DNA of 64,000 nucleotides from Bacteroidota bacterium (GTDB lineage Bacteria; Bacteroidota; Bacteroidia; Palsa-965): NCBI GenBank assembly GCA_020402865.1, contig JADBYT010000011.1, positions 1 to 64,000 of the forward strand, read 5' to 3'. Shown piece by piece: positions 9,248 to 19,000 of this stretch (position 1 is its first letter; each line of letters starts with the position of its first letter). The notes under the pieces were generated by a model. It saw only the letters and a program-made list of their open reading frames with translations, ran no database searches and was not told where the DNA came from. The position numbers and the translations under genes were made by a program.

Positions 9248-9562
9248 TCAGCTAAGAGTTGAATGAATGGTACGTTGATAAAGTTTATCACTCACTTTCC
9301 CCGCAAAAAAGAACCAGATGCCGGGTACAGTCACACTTGCTACGAGCAATACAAACGCTTCTTCATTTGCAAACGCACCTCCGAAAATACATACAGCCAG
9401 CAAGACAATCATTGCCCAGTAAATCAACCATCCCTTTAATGGTGCTTTACTGCTCATTCGGTGAATTGTTCGTATTGCTGCAAATACAAGTTGCACGAGC
9501 ATCAGCAAAAACAAAAGCCCGGTAATGGCAAGCTGGAGCAGATTTACAGAAGAACCGCACAT
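9248..9562 (-). CDS. Small membrane protein, tandem paralogue 1
   Basis: 104 residues, three to four hydrophobic segments, and the family core GWLIYW followed later by VPGIWFFFAGKVSDKLY. First of three tandem paralogues; it begins 18 bp after the stop of the winged-helix regulator gene. The dense spacing (18, 1, 9 and -4 bp through the set) indicates one transcript. Function unknown. Confidence 0.8.
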   Translation of the reverse strand: MCGSSVNLLQLAITGLLFLLMLVQLVFAAIRTIHRMSSKAPLKGWLIYWAMIVLLAVCIFGGAFANEEAFVLLVASVTVPGIWFFFAGKVSDKLYQRTIHSTLS

Positions 9563-9580
9563 TGTTTTACAGATTAAGTG

Positions 9581-9880
9581 TTACCTCATTTCCCTCAGCA
9601 TTGCTTCCAGCGCATCCAGGTGCGAACGAAAAGCTGCACGGCCTGCATCAGTAAGCAAATACGAAGTGTTTGGTTTTTTGCCGATGAATTGTTTTTGTAC
9701 TTCTATATAATTTTCGCGTTCGAGTGCGGTGAGGTGACTGGCCAGATTGCCGTCGGTGAGTTCGAGCAATTCTTTAAGCCGGTTGAAATCCACACGTTCA
9801 TTCACCGCCAGCACCGACATAATGCCGAGCCGCGAGCGGTTTTCAAACGCTTTATTCAACTGATGCAAATAGTTGCTCAT
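9581..9880 (-). CDS. Winged-helix transcriptional regulator (MarR/HTH_34-like)
   Basis: 99 residues. Winged-helix fold: helices around FNRLKELLELTDGNLASHL form the helix-turn-helix, followed by a wing around IGKKPNTSYLLTDAG and a C-terminal helix. This matches the short one-domain transcriptional regulators that accompany membrane proteins in Bacteroidota operons. It starts 3 bp after the stop of the 223-residue membrane protein and is followed by the membrane trio, so it probably regulates its own operon. No ligand domain is present. Confidence 0.82.
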   Translation of the reverse strand: MSNYLHQLNKAFENRSRLGIMSVLAVNERVDFNRLKELLELTDGNLASHLTALERENYIEVQKQFIGKKPNTSYLLTDAGRAAFRSHLDALEAMLREMR

Positions 9881-9883
9881 ACC

Positions 9884-10555
9884 TTACTTATTCCGCTCGT
9901 AACGGTAATACATCACCGCGCCATACACAATGTGCAGCACCCCGAAACCCAGCGTCCAGAGAAAAAGCCCGTAGGTTGGAAAAATCAACCCCAGCAGGCC
10001 CAGCCCGATCTGGCAGAGGCCGAGATACTGCACATCGTTAAACGTATATTTTGCGGCCGAGAAAAGTGCAATGCCATAAAACACCAGCGAAGCCGGCGCC
10101 AGCAAAGCGGCCTGATCGTGCAGAAGGAGAAAAAGGCAGAACAGACCGCCGGCGGCCAACGGCACAAACAATTGCACCAGCAACCGGCGTGAGGTTTCGT
10201 CCCACAATTTCGCCCCTGCACGGCGTGCGCGGCGCCACGTAAAATAGGTGCCCGAAAGCAGCGCGCACAGCAACACAAGCCCCGCATCCAGCAACATGAA
10301 CGGATAAAAATCCATCTCGCGCATTTTTTCCGCCAAACGGATGGTGTGATAATCGGCCCGGCTGTCAGGTCCAAAAACCTCCAGCCCGAAAAACAGATCA
10401 CCGCCCAGATACAGGTAGGCTGCCGCCGCTCCGGCCAGGGCAAACACACCTGCGCAAATGCCCGAAAGCCCGCTCAGCGATACAAAACGCGACGACCGGT
10501 TCATCAAATCGCGGATCTCGCCGAGGGTGTCTAAATGCTGTTGTTTGGATGACAT
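9884..10555 (-). CDS. Polytopic membrane protein preceding the regulator
   Basis: 223 residues from MSSKQQHLDTL at 10555; an upstream ATG at 10576 is possible but less likely. A cytoplasmic N-terminal helix (HLDTLGEIRDLMNRSSRF) is followed by about six membrane segments with small charged loops. Pairs of this kind, membrane protein then small winged-helix regulator, are common in Bacteroidota, where the membrane protein may control the regulator; that is inference here. First gene of the seven-gene operon ending at 6500. Confidence 0.75.
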   Translation of the reverse strand: MSSKQQHLDTLGEIRDLMNRSSRFVSLSGLSGICAGVFALAGAAAAYLYLGGDLFFGLEVFGPDSRADYHTIRLAEKMREMDFYPFMLLDAGLVLLCALLSGTYFTWRRARRAGAKLWDETSRRLLVQLFVPLAAGGLFCLFLLLHDQAALLAPASLVFYGIALFSAAKYTFNDVQYLGLCQIGLGLLGLIFPTYGLFLWTLGFGVLHIVYGAVMYYRYERNK

Positions 10556-10651
10556 AAAAAGTACTTTGCGGTTCAAAGTAAAGAAAGAAAACCTTTACGT
10601 GTCAAGTACTTTTCAGTTTTTTAACAAAAAGCGCAGAAAATCAAATCCTGT

Positions 10652-10897
10652 TTATTGCTTCACCAACGGATAAACCACACGCCGGTTTTGCGAAACAATA
10701 CGCACCATATAATTGCCCGGCGGCCAGCTACTGCAATTTACTTCGTGCAAACCACCAGCCAGTTCACAACGCATCATCAACCTGCCTTCCGCATCCACCA
10801 CCTCAGCAAAACCATTTTCAGGCTCTTTCACATCAATCATAAACACCTCACTCACCGGATTTGGAAATACAATTGCCTGAACGGCAACGAATGCGTG
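10652..10897 (-). pseudogene. Orphan type A T9SS C-terminal sorting domain (gene remnant)
   Basis: The open frame reads AVQAIVFPNPVSEVFMIDV, then a beta-rich segment with GGLHEVNCSSWPPGNYMVRIV and a short basic end (YPLVKQ). This is a complete type A T9SS tail (FPNP start, L/W-x-PGxY motif). An in-frame TGA at 10898-10900 lies just upstream, with no start codon or cargo joined to it. An internal Met at 10855 would make only 67 residues and cut off the FPNP. I read it as the surviving 3' end of a decayed or frameshifted T9SS cargo gene. The 214 bp upstream to 11111 hold no convincing continuation. Confidence 0.7.
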
Positions 10898-11099
10898 TCA
10901 TTCATACTCAGAAAACAAAACACATAATATTCTTGTCGGTGGCAGTTACTGTAATCAAACAGGAAGAAGTAGAAGCAAATAAAAAGTTTGTCGCTGCAAA
11001 CGGTGTGCCCGGCTGCTGCGGAATTGCGCGGTTAAACCAGAATTTCACGGCATAGGAATACATTTGAAGCAGAGCTGATTTCAAATCGAATGCGCTGCG

Positions 11100-11107
11100 T
11101 AACTTTG
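11100..11107 (+). promoter_or_regulatory. Bacteroidota -7 box TAACTTTG
   Basis: Exact match to the TAnnTTTG -7 element of the Bacteroidota primary sigma factor, only 4 nt before the ATG at 11112. The transcript would be leaderless or start just ahead of the second ATG at 11118. The -33 element is not clear. Confidence 0.5.
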
Positions 11108-11111
11108 CCAC

Positions 11112-11609
11112 ATGAACATGCCTGTATCCCTTCATGACCTGAGCAGCAGCGATAAAGCCAAGCTGTATTCCATTACACGCAGCCGGCTAATCAAAGCCGC
11201 CATAATTTACCTGCCGGTGTTTTTTATTGTGGGTGGTGCAGTAATCTGGGTGAATAACCGACCGTTATCGTTGGGTATCTATAACGAAAATGTGCGCGGC
11301 ACCATTAGCGTGGCGGGTGTATTAATTTCATTGCTGGCGCTGCGTTTGTTTGCCAATTATGTTCTTGCGCATACCAAAGCCATGAAAAGCTGGCAGAAAA
11401 AAATTGTTCACGGAGAAATAAACGGACTCAAGGGCCGCACCGTTTTTTGTGCCGGACAGGAATTTGAGGTAAGCACGTCACAGGCATCCACACTCAAACC
11501 GGGCGATGAAATTATTGCAGAAATCAGTGTGGCGGGCAATCACCTGCTATCACTTCAGCAAACATCTACCGAAGCGGCTCCGGCTGAGGATGCGGAAGAA
11601 AAAAAGTAA
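11112..11609 (+). CDS. Two-TM membrane protein
   Basis: 165 residues; the start may be 11118 (MPVSLHD) because the promoter box is so close. Two hydrophobic segments (about 27-47 and 62-85) are followed by a soluble domain of about 60 residues with a small beta-rich core (KGRTVFCAGQEFEVS to GDEIIAEISVAGNHLLSL) and an acidic, Ala-rich tail ending in KK. No family recognised. It converges with the PlsC-like gene, with 8 bp between the stops. Confidence 0.7.
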   Translation: MNMPVSLHDLSSSDKAKLYSITRSRLIKAAIIYLPVFFIVGGAVIWVNNRPLSLGIYNENVRGTISVAGVLISLLALRLFANYVLAHTKAMKSWQKKIVHGEINGLKGRTVFCAGQEFEVSTSQASTLKPGDEIIAEISVAGNHLLSLQQTSTEAAPAEDAEEKK

Positions 11610-11617
11610 GCGCCTTT

Positions 11618-12964
11618 TCAGATAGCACGGCTGCGGTAATACGCCTCTGCCGCATTCAACTGCCTGATTAATTCTTCGCGCTGGCGAACCAGTTCCACAA
11701 TCATTACCCGGCGGCGTTTAAACAAACTGCTTAGCAGGCGGCGCTTGAGCAATTCGCGCATTTGAAGGTGATAATACCAGGCAAACAAACCTGTTGGAAT
11801 GGCTATACAGACAACACCCGCAGCCAGCCAGCCATTATCCGTTAGCTTATACATCAGCACACTCCACAGTACATACCAGATCAGAAAAAGCAATGCACCG
11901 GTAACCACACCTACTGCGCCCTGAAATTCGCGCTGTTTAATTAAACGCTGTGAGAGATTGTGCGCCACAAAAAACGGCACACCATTCAGCAGCAAACCAC
12001 ATAAATAAATCGGAAAGCCAATTACGGCGGCCAACAGTTGTACGAGGCGGTGATGAATGGGTTTTACTTCCGTGCCGCGCAGTGTTTTGTCGTTCAGGCC
12101 CAGCGCCTCCAGTTTCCAGAAATAGCTGCTCATGCCGCTGCGCAAATCGTTCAGGCGTTCATTATCGTGTTGCCTGAACCATTGTACCAGTGATGCAAGC
12201 CGCTGTGTAAGTCTGAATTCGTGCTGAGCCGAATCAGCAGGAAGCTGAAGTTTGCGACTGATTTCTTCGCCATGGAGCCGCTCAAGCTGATGCACAAAAC
12301 GATCGTCTTCACTGTTTTCGATGTGGATAATCTGCGCTTCCAGTCTGCGGCGGATTTCTTCGGTAAGCGCATCAGCTGCTGCAAATTTGTCGGTTTTCCA
12401 CTGTGCCGTGTACGCACTCACCGCAATCGGCTCGGCCACCTGAATCAGAATATCGCGGCCGAATGTGTGCGGATCGTCGTAGTTTAAACCCACAGCGAGG
12501 ATATGTACATCAAGCGAAAAATTATTCGCTTCTTCCGCCCCCAGTGCAATGCGTGCGGCTCCGGTTTTCAGCTCGCGGAGTTTGCGCTCGGTAATGCTGA
12601 TGCCTTCCGGGAAAATGAGAATGGCCGCGCCTTTGGCAAGCTGTTCGTAGCATTTTATAAACGTTTCTTCGTTGCGGTGAGTTTGCGAAGGATCATCCTG
12701 CTTGCGGTAAATGGGAATCATATTGAGCCTGGGCAAAAGCCATTGCGCAAACTTCGATTTAAATGCCACCGCCTTTGCAAGAAAATGCACCCTGCGCCCA
12801 AGCAGTACCGCAATCACCAACGGATCAAGCAATGCACCGGGGTGATTGGCGCAAATCAGCAACGGCCCTTTGGGCGGAATACGCTCACGGTTGTGTATCG
12901 CCACTTCGCGAAAGAAGAAACGAAACGTGATGCGGAAAAGGAGCCAGAAGAAATTGTAAAGCAT
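11618..12964 (-). CDS. 1-acylglycerol-3-phosphate acyltransferase-like protein (PlsC family)
   Basis: 448 residues. The PlsC acyltransferase domain occupies about residues 15-215: motif I NHPGALLDP (H-x4-D catalytic pair), motif III FPEGIS, with a basic stretch between. Such enzymes acylate lysophosphatidate or related acceptors in the inner membrane. At twice the length of E. coli PlsC, it adds a helical middle region (about 220-300), two to three membrane segments (about 310-390) and a basic helical C-terminus, like the long PlsC-domain proteins of Bacteroidota. The acceptor is not defined by sequence. plsY is 7 kb away on the same strand but not in the same operon. Confidence 0.85.
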   Translation of the reverse strand: MLYNFFWLLFRITFRFFFREVAIHNRERIPPKGPLLICANHPGALLDPLVIAVLLGRRVHFLAKAVAFKSKFAQWLLPRLNMIPIYRKQDDPSQTHRNEETFIKCYEQLAKGAAILIFPEGISITERKLRELKTGAARIALGAEEANNFSLDVHILAVGLNYDDPHTFGRDILIQVAEPIAVSAYTAQWKTDKFAAADALTEEIRRRLEAQIIHIENSEDDRFVHQLERLHGEEISRKLQLPADSAQHEFRLTQRLASLVQWFRQHDNERLNDLRSGMSSYFWKLEALGLNDKTLRGTEVKPIHHRLVQLLAAVIGFPIYLCGLLLNGVPFFVAHNLSQRLIKQREFQGAVGVVTGALLFLIWYVLWSVLMYKLTDNGWLAAGVVCIAIPTGLFAWYYHLQMRELLKRRLLSSLFKRRRVMIVELVRQREELIRQLNAAEAYYRSRAI

Positions 12965-13021
12965 GAATATGAATTGAATTTATGCTTTGAAAACCACAGC
13001 GCGAAATTAGGATGCAGAAAA

Positions 13022-16000
13022 TCAACCGCCATTGCGGGCCTGTGTCACCGAAATGCGTTTACCGTTTTTCCACGCCACTACAAATGCGTCGCTGATGCCT
13101 TTCTGCACACATTCTTCGCGAATGGCAGCAGCCGCTTCATACGTAGTAACAGGCGATGTCATAAACACGGTAAAACCGTTTTCGGGATTCACATAATGGC
13201 GCACGCCGCGACCGGCAAACTGGAGGAAGCTGTTGGCTACACTTACCGGCACCTGTTCGCGGAACGCGCCAAGCTGCACGGTAAACACAATGCCGCTGTC
13301 GTTCACCGGCGTGCTGCTGCTCACCTGTGTGCTGAACGGTACAGAAGCCGCTGCGGTGGAAGCCGGTGCCGTAGTTTGCGGTGTGGTGGTTTGGGGAGTT
13401 GTATTTTGCGCAGGTGCAGTATTGCTGCCGTTTACAGGCACGGTGCCCTGCGCTTCAAGGCTGCGTGCTTCGGCCAGCGAAATACGGCGGCCGTTGTAGT
13501 AGGCGGTCACAAATGCATCACTGATGCCCGTACTAACTGCATTGTTTTTGGCGGCCACTGCATTGCCAATGTTGTTGTACACACCTGCGGAGTAACGGAT
13601 GTTCCCGTTCGGCATACGTTCGGCATTCAGTCCGCTCAGGTTGTAAAGACGGGCAGCCGGTACGGGTTGCGAAAACACGCCTACCTGCACGGTGTAAAAC
13701 AAACCGCTCACAGCCGCTACATCACGGGCAGGAGCTGCATTGGCGGCGGATGCGTTATTGTTTGCAGCAGGCGAAGTTGCGGTGTTTACCGTGGTGTTTG
13801 CGGTGGTGTTTGCGGCGGTGCTTCCGGTATTTCCGCCAGCCGTTCCGCGCGAACCGGCGGCATCTGCCAGCACTTCAGCCGATACCGATTCGCCGCTTAG
13901 TCGCAACGCCTCGGCCAGCGTAATACGTTTTCCATTGTAAAATGCTACCACAAATGCATCACGGTACCCGAGGTTACGGATTTGCTGCTTGGCGCCGTTG
14001 GCTGTATTAAACTGGTTAAACTGTCCGGCCATGTAACGGGTAAGCCCCTGCGGAGTGGTTTCGCCGGTAAGCGGACTAAAGCCGTTGAATGTACCTGCCG
14101 GAATCGGATTGCGGAAGGCGCCAACCTGCACTTTAAACACAAGTCCTTCGGGCAAGGGTGGATTGATGGGAATGGCTGCCGGGTTATTGCGTATGCCCGC
14201 ACTGATACGGAATTCGGCGGAGGCCGGAGCCGTGTTGTTTACCGGCGTTGCAGTTGATGCCGCAGTGTTGGAGGAACCGGTGTTACCGGCCGAAGAATTT
14301 GCAGAAGTGGTAGAAGCGGCTGTAGTATTTGCGGAAGTTGTGTTGCTGCCCGTTGTATTTTCCGGAGTGCCGGTTGTAGCGGATGTGTTCTGAGCCGTAT
14401 TGCTGTTTTCAGGCGTGCTGGCCGTGTTGGTACCGGCAGAAGCCGTGAGTGAAGGCAATTCGGGACTTCCCACTTTTTCGGCTTTGGTTACGGCTTTAAT
14501 TTGTTCGTAGCTGGTTTTGTCCACCTCCTGCAAAAACAATTCGGCTTCGTTTCGTTTGGCGCGTGCCGATGCATCGGTGTTATCCGCCAGTTCGTTTACA
14601 GAATCGCGTTTGGCAAAATCTTCTTTGGCAAGCTGATTTTCACGCGACGCCTGATCGAAATACTGCTGACGTTTTACCGCATCGTTTTCATTCGATGCAA
14701 GGTCAACAAAACGCTGTGCTTCTTCCACGTGTGCATTGCCCGAAGCTTCGTATTTAGCTGCCTGCCGGCGCTGCGATGCGGTTTCTACGGTTGCTTCATC
14801 GGCTTCGGCAGCCAGTTCGGTATAGTTGCGGTAGGCTTCGCTGTTGCGTACCACTTCCAGCTCATCTTCTTTAAATGGCTCACCGGTGGCCGGATTAATT
14901 ACCACACCCACAATTTTCGGATCACCATCATCGCCCGTGTTTGCAGGCGTGGTGGTTGAAGTAGTGGTATTTTGCGCCACAGTGTTGTTTTCGGGTAATG
15001 TAGTTGTGGTGGCAGTGGCCGCATTGGTGGCGGTGTTTTCAACCGTGGTTTGCGGGTTTTGCGCCTCCAGCTGCTGCGCACGTGTTACTGCATCAGCCGC
15101 CTGAGTCTGGCGCTTGTCGAGTTCACCCTGCAACACAGCAATATCATCACTCAATGCCTTGCGCTTGTTGGCCGGCGCTTTTTTCAATTCTTCCTGTCTG
15201 GCTGTAAGCGCACTGTCGAGTGTTCCGGCCCAGTTGTCGTAAATTTCAGCTTCGCGGCGTGCGCGTGCAGCGGGATCGGTAATTGCGGCAGCCTGTGAAA
15301 GTTGCGCAGCATACGGCGCACCGATTTGTGCTTCCGGCGAATCGGCAACCGCACTGTTTTGTGTACCTATTGTTTCGTTGCCGCCGGTTACTTCAGTTGT
15401 ATTTCCGATGGTTTGTGCGGTGGTTGTATTGCCTGTTGTGCCGGTGTTTTCGTTGGCGGTACTGGTTGTGCCGGATACCGTAGCGGCTTTTGCTTCGAGT
15501 TCCTGCGCGCGTGTGGTGCTGGCAGCGGCCTGCGCCTGCCGGGTGTCTAACTCGGCCTGAAGCGCATTTATTTCTTTTTGCAGTGCATTGCGTGTAGCGG
15601 CATCACTGGCCGCATTTAGTTTTTCCTGACGCTCTGCAATTGAATTATCGAGCTGCTCAGCCCACTGATCGTAAATTTCGGCTTCGCGGCGTGCGCGTGC
15701 GGCAGGATCCTGCATGTTGGCAGCATCAGCAAGCTGTGTGTTGAAAGGAGCAGCAAGTGCAGCCACTGTTTCGTTGGCTCCGGCTGTGGATGCCTGTGTG
15801 GTTGTGTTTTCGGGCGTGTTGTTTTGCGCTGCTGTGTTGTTTTGCGCTGCTGTGTTGTTTGTTTGCGAAGCCGTTGATGCCACAGCAGGGGTAATTCCGG
15901 CCGCCTGATAGCGTTGCAGTGCCTGCTGTTGTTTCAGTATAGCCTGCTGCTCATGTGCGGCGGCGGCATCCAGATTTTCGTTTCGGGTGTACGGATCATT

Positions 16001-19000
16001 GGCGGCAGCAGCGGCGGCCTTACGTTCGGCGGCAGCCTTTTGCTGTAGCTGAGCGGCTTCATCGGCAAGCATACCGGCTGTTTCTACATCGGTACTGCTG
16101 TTTCCGGCAGCTGCATTTTTCAATGCCTCAATACGCAACGCATTGTCGTTAAACTGTGCGTTGTTGGCTTGTCCGAGTTGCTGTGCAGCTTCCGTTTCAC
16201 GGGCCCAGAGATCGCGCTGCACGGCCGTTGCTTCACGCTGCAGCCTGTCGCGCTCGGTGCCAGCCGGAGCATTTGCCGCAGCCGTGTTCAGCGAGTCGCG
16301 TTTGCTGCGCAGTGCATCGGCAGCGGCCAGTGTGGCCGTGCGCGCCTGCATTTGCTGCTGTGCGGCAGTGTTGTTAAGCTGTACTTCACCCGCAGCGGCC
16401 GTGGCTGTTTGTCCGGTTTCAGTATTTCCCGAAGTTGCGGCAACCGCAGCCACCTGTTCCGCTGCAGCCGCTTTTTCAGCCAGAGCACGTTTGTCTTCGG
16501 CCTGTTTGCGCAAAGCAGCAGCAGCGGCCAGATTTTGTTCCTTTTGCTCGGGCTTGCGTTGTGAGGCTGCCTGTTTTTCAACCTTATCGGCTTCCTTATC
16601 CAGTGCATCAGCCCAGTTGTTGTACACCTGCGCTTCATTACCGGCCTTTTCCGAAGGTGTTTCACCGGTTACGTTTTGAAGCTGCCCGTTAAACGAATTA
16701 TCTATAGGCGAGGCAGCCGTTTGAACCACCGCCTGCACCGCACGGGCCGTGTTCAGTTCTTTCTCGTGCTGAGCTGTATTTTGCTGCACGGTTTTCAATT
16801 TCTTTTCCAGCTCGTCGGCCTCAGTTTGCAAAGCAGCTTTGGTGGTTTTGTCAGGAGCCGTTTTCGCTGCTTCGCGTGTTTCGGCAATTGCGGCCTTCAG
16901 CTCTTCACTTCGTTTGGTGTCCAGTTCAAGTTTACGCGCAGCTGCGGCCTGCGCATCGGGAAGTTCACCGGCAGCTTTGAGCGCATCTGTGTATTGTGCT
17001 TCAGCTTCGGCCGATGCAACACGGGTACTTTCGCTTGTGGAAGCGGTAGAATTTTCAGCCGTGTTTTCACCGGTTGTCGCATTCGTATTCTCTCCGGTTG
17101 ATGCAGTTGTATTTTCACCGGCTGATGTGGTCGAATTTTCACCGGTTGATTCAGCATTGTTGCCGTTCGGGGTATTGTTGATCTGATTTTGTGCGGTGGT
17201 TTGGTTTTCACCGGGGGATGTAGTCTGCTGCGGATTGTTCGCGTTTTTTACTGCCAGTGTGTTTCCTGCTTCCGACACTTTGCGCTCGTAGCCGCGCACA
17301 TCCGTCATAAGCTCTTCGCGTGCAGCTGCATCGGGCACTGCAGCAGTAAAGTTTTCGTTTTGCGACTGTGTGCTGGTTTGGCTGGCGCCGGCAAGTTGTT
17401 GTGCCGCAAGGTTACTTTCGCTGGTGAGTTGTGTGGCTTTTGTCTGGGCTTTAGCCAAATCAGCATTGAGCAGTTCAAGGTCTTCATCAATGCCCAGCGC
17501 CTGTTCTTCAAGTCCTTTTCGGATGTCTTTGTCGCGCTCGTTTTTGGCGTCGGTGCGTAGTTTATCGGCCTGTGTTTTTTGCAGGGCAATTTCTTCTTTC
17601 AGCTCGTTTACCTGCTGGGTGGCTTTTTCGGCTTCTGCGCGTTTGTTATCGGCGTTGCTTTGCAGGTTGCTCAGCGTGGCGTCGGCTTCGGAGCGGGTTT
17701 CGGAGAGCAGTTCAAGCTGCTGCTGTTCTTTTTCCAGCTTTTCAATTTCGCCGGGCTTTTTCGATTTCACGGCGGCATCCAGCTGTTTGGCATACTGCTG
17801 AGCAAGTTCGGCCTCACGCTGTTTTACGCCGGCATCGCGGCCAATGGCTTCGGCCTGAGTAGCCGCGGCCACCGTTTGTATGGCCAGCGCATTGGCTTCG
17901 GCTTGCAGGCGGCCGGCTTCGGCGGTGTTACCGGCTGCTTTTGCCTCGTCGGCTTCCTTCTGTTTTTCGCGTGTGAGCGCGTTAAGCTCTGCCGCATAGG
18001 CAAGTGCACGGTCGGCCTGTTGTTTTTTCTCGGTAGCTTCAGTTTTAGCCGTGGCGGCATCTTCGTAGGCAATATTAACCAGCTCGGCATTGGTTACGGC
18101 CTTGGGTTCGCCGCTGGTATTGCCGCCAGCCGTGGTGTTGGTTTGTGTGGTATTTTCGGCCGTGCTGTTTGTCGTGTTTTCATTGCCTGCCGGATCCTTG
18201 CCGCCGGTATTGGCCGCGCTCAGGTCAACCGCTTCGCGGCCCTGCCCGGCATTTACATCCAGCTTGGCTTTATCACGCAGGAAATCGGGTGAAAGTCCGG
18301 CCGTATCATCATCAAAATAGGTAATCACATACAGCTCCATCTTCCCTCCCATTTCCTTATATCCCATTTCCTGCCTTACCGGCTTAATCTGATACTGTGG
18401 CGGCACCAGCACAAGCTCGTTCTGCGTTTCCATGCCGCTCTTTTCCACCGTAAACTGAAACTTGCCGCCGTTAGGCAAATTAAGCAGGTAATCGCCGGTT
18501 TGCTCATTGCTTTTAAAAATCCCCACCATCTCATCTGTTTCCAGATTTTTCACGATAATGCGGGCCGAACGGCTTGGCTGATCCTGCATAGCCAGAAAAT
18601 TGCCCTTAATCAGGCAATACTCCACCGGCTTTCGTTCAATGCTTACGTGATAAACGGTCATTTGTCCGTCAGGACTGTTTCTCGAGGAAGCAAAGTAGGC
18701 GGTCTTTTCTTCAAAATCGGTAATGTAAAGAATATCGTCGTCGGGCGTATTGATGGCAAAATCAAGGTTCACAGGCTTTAGCCAGGTGTTGGTTTCCTCG
18801 TTCAGTTCCGAACGGAAAATATCATATCCGCCCATGCTGCTGTGCCCTTTTGAAGAAAAGTAAAGCACTTTTCCGTTGGGATGCAGAAACGGATAATCTT
18901 CATCGTACTCGGTATTAATCGGATAACCTACGTTTTGTGCTTTACTCCAGCTTCCGTTGGGTAGTTTACGCACCACATAAATATCTTTTCCGTTCTCTTC

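Noticed and set aside
12503-13900. 465-residue plus-strand ORF opposite the PlsC-like and giant genes
   Set aside because: Basic, Cys/His-rich shadow frame; it spans the ends of two real minus-strand genes.
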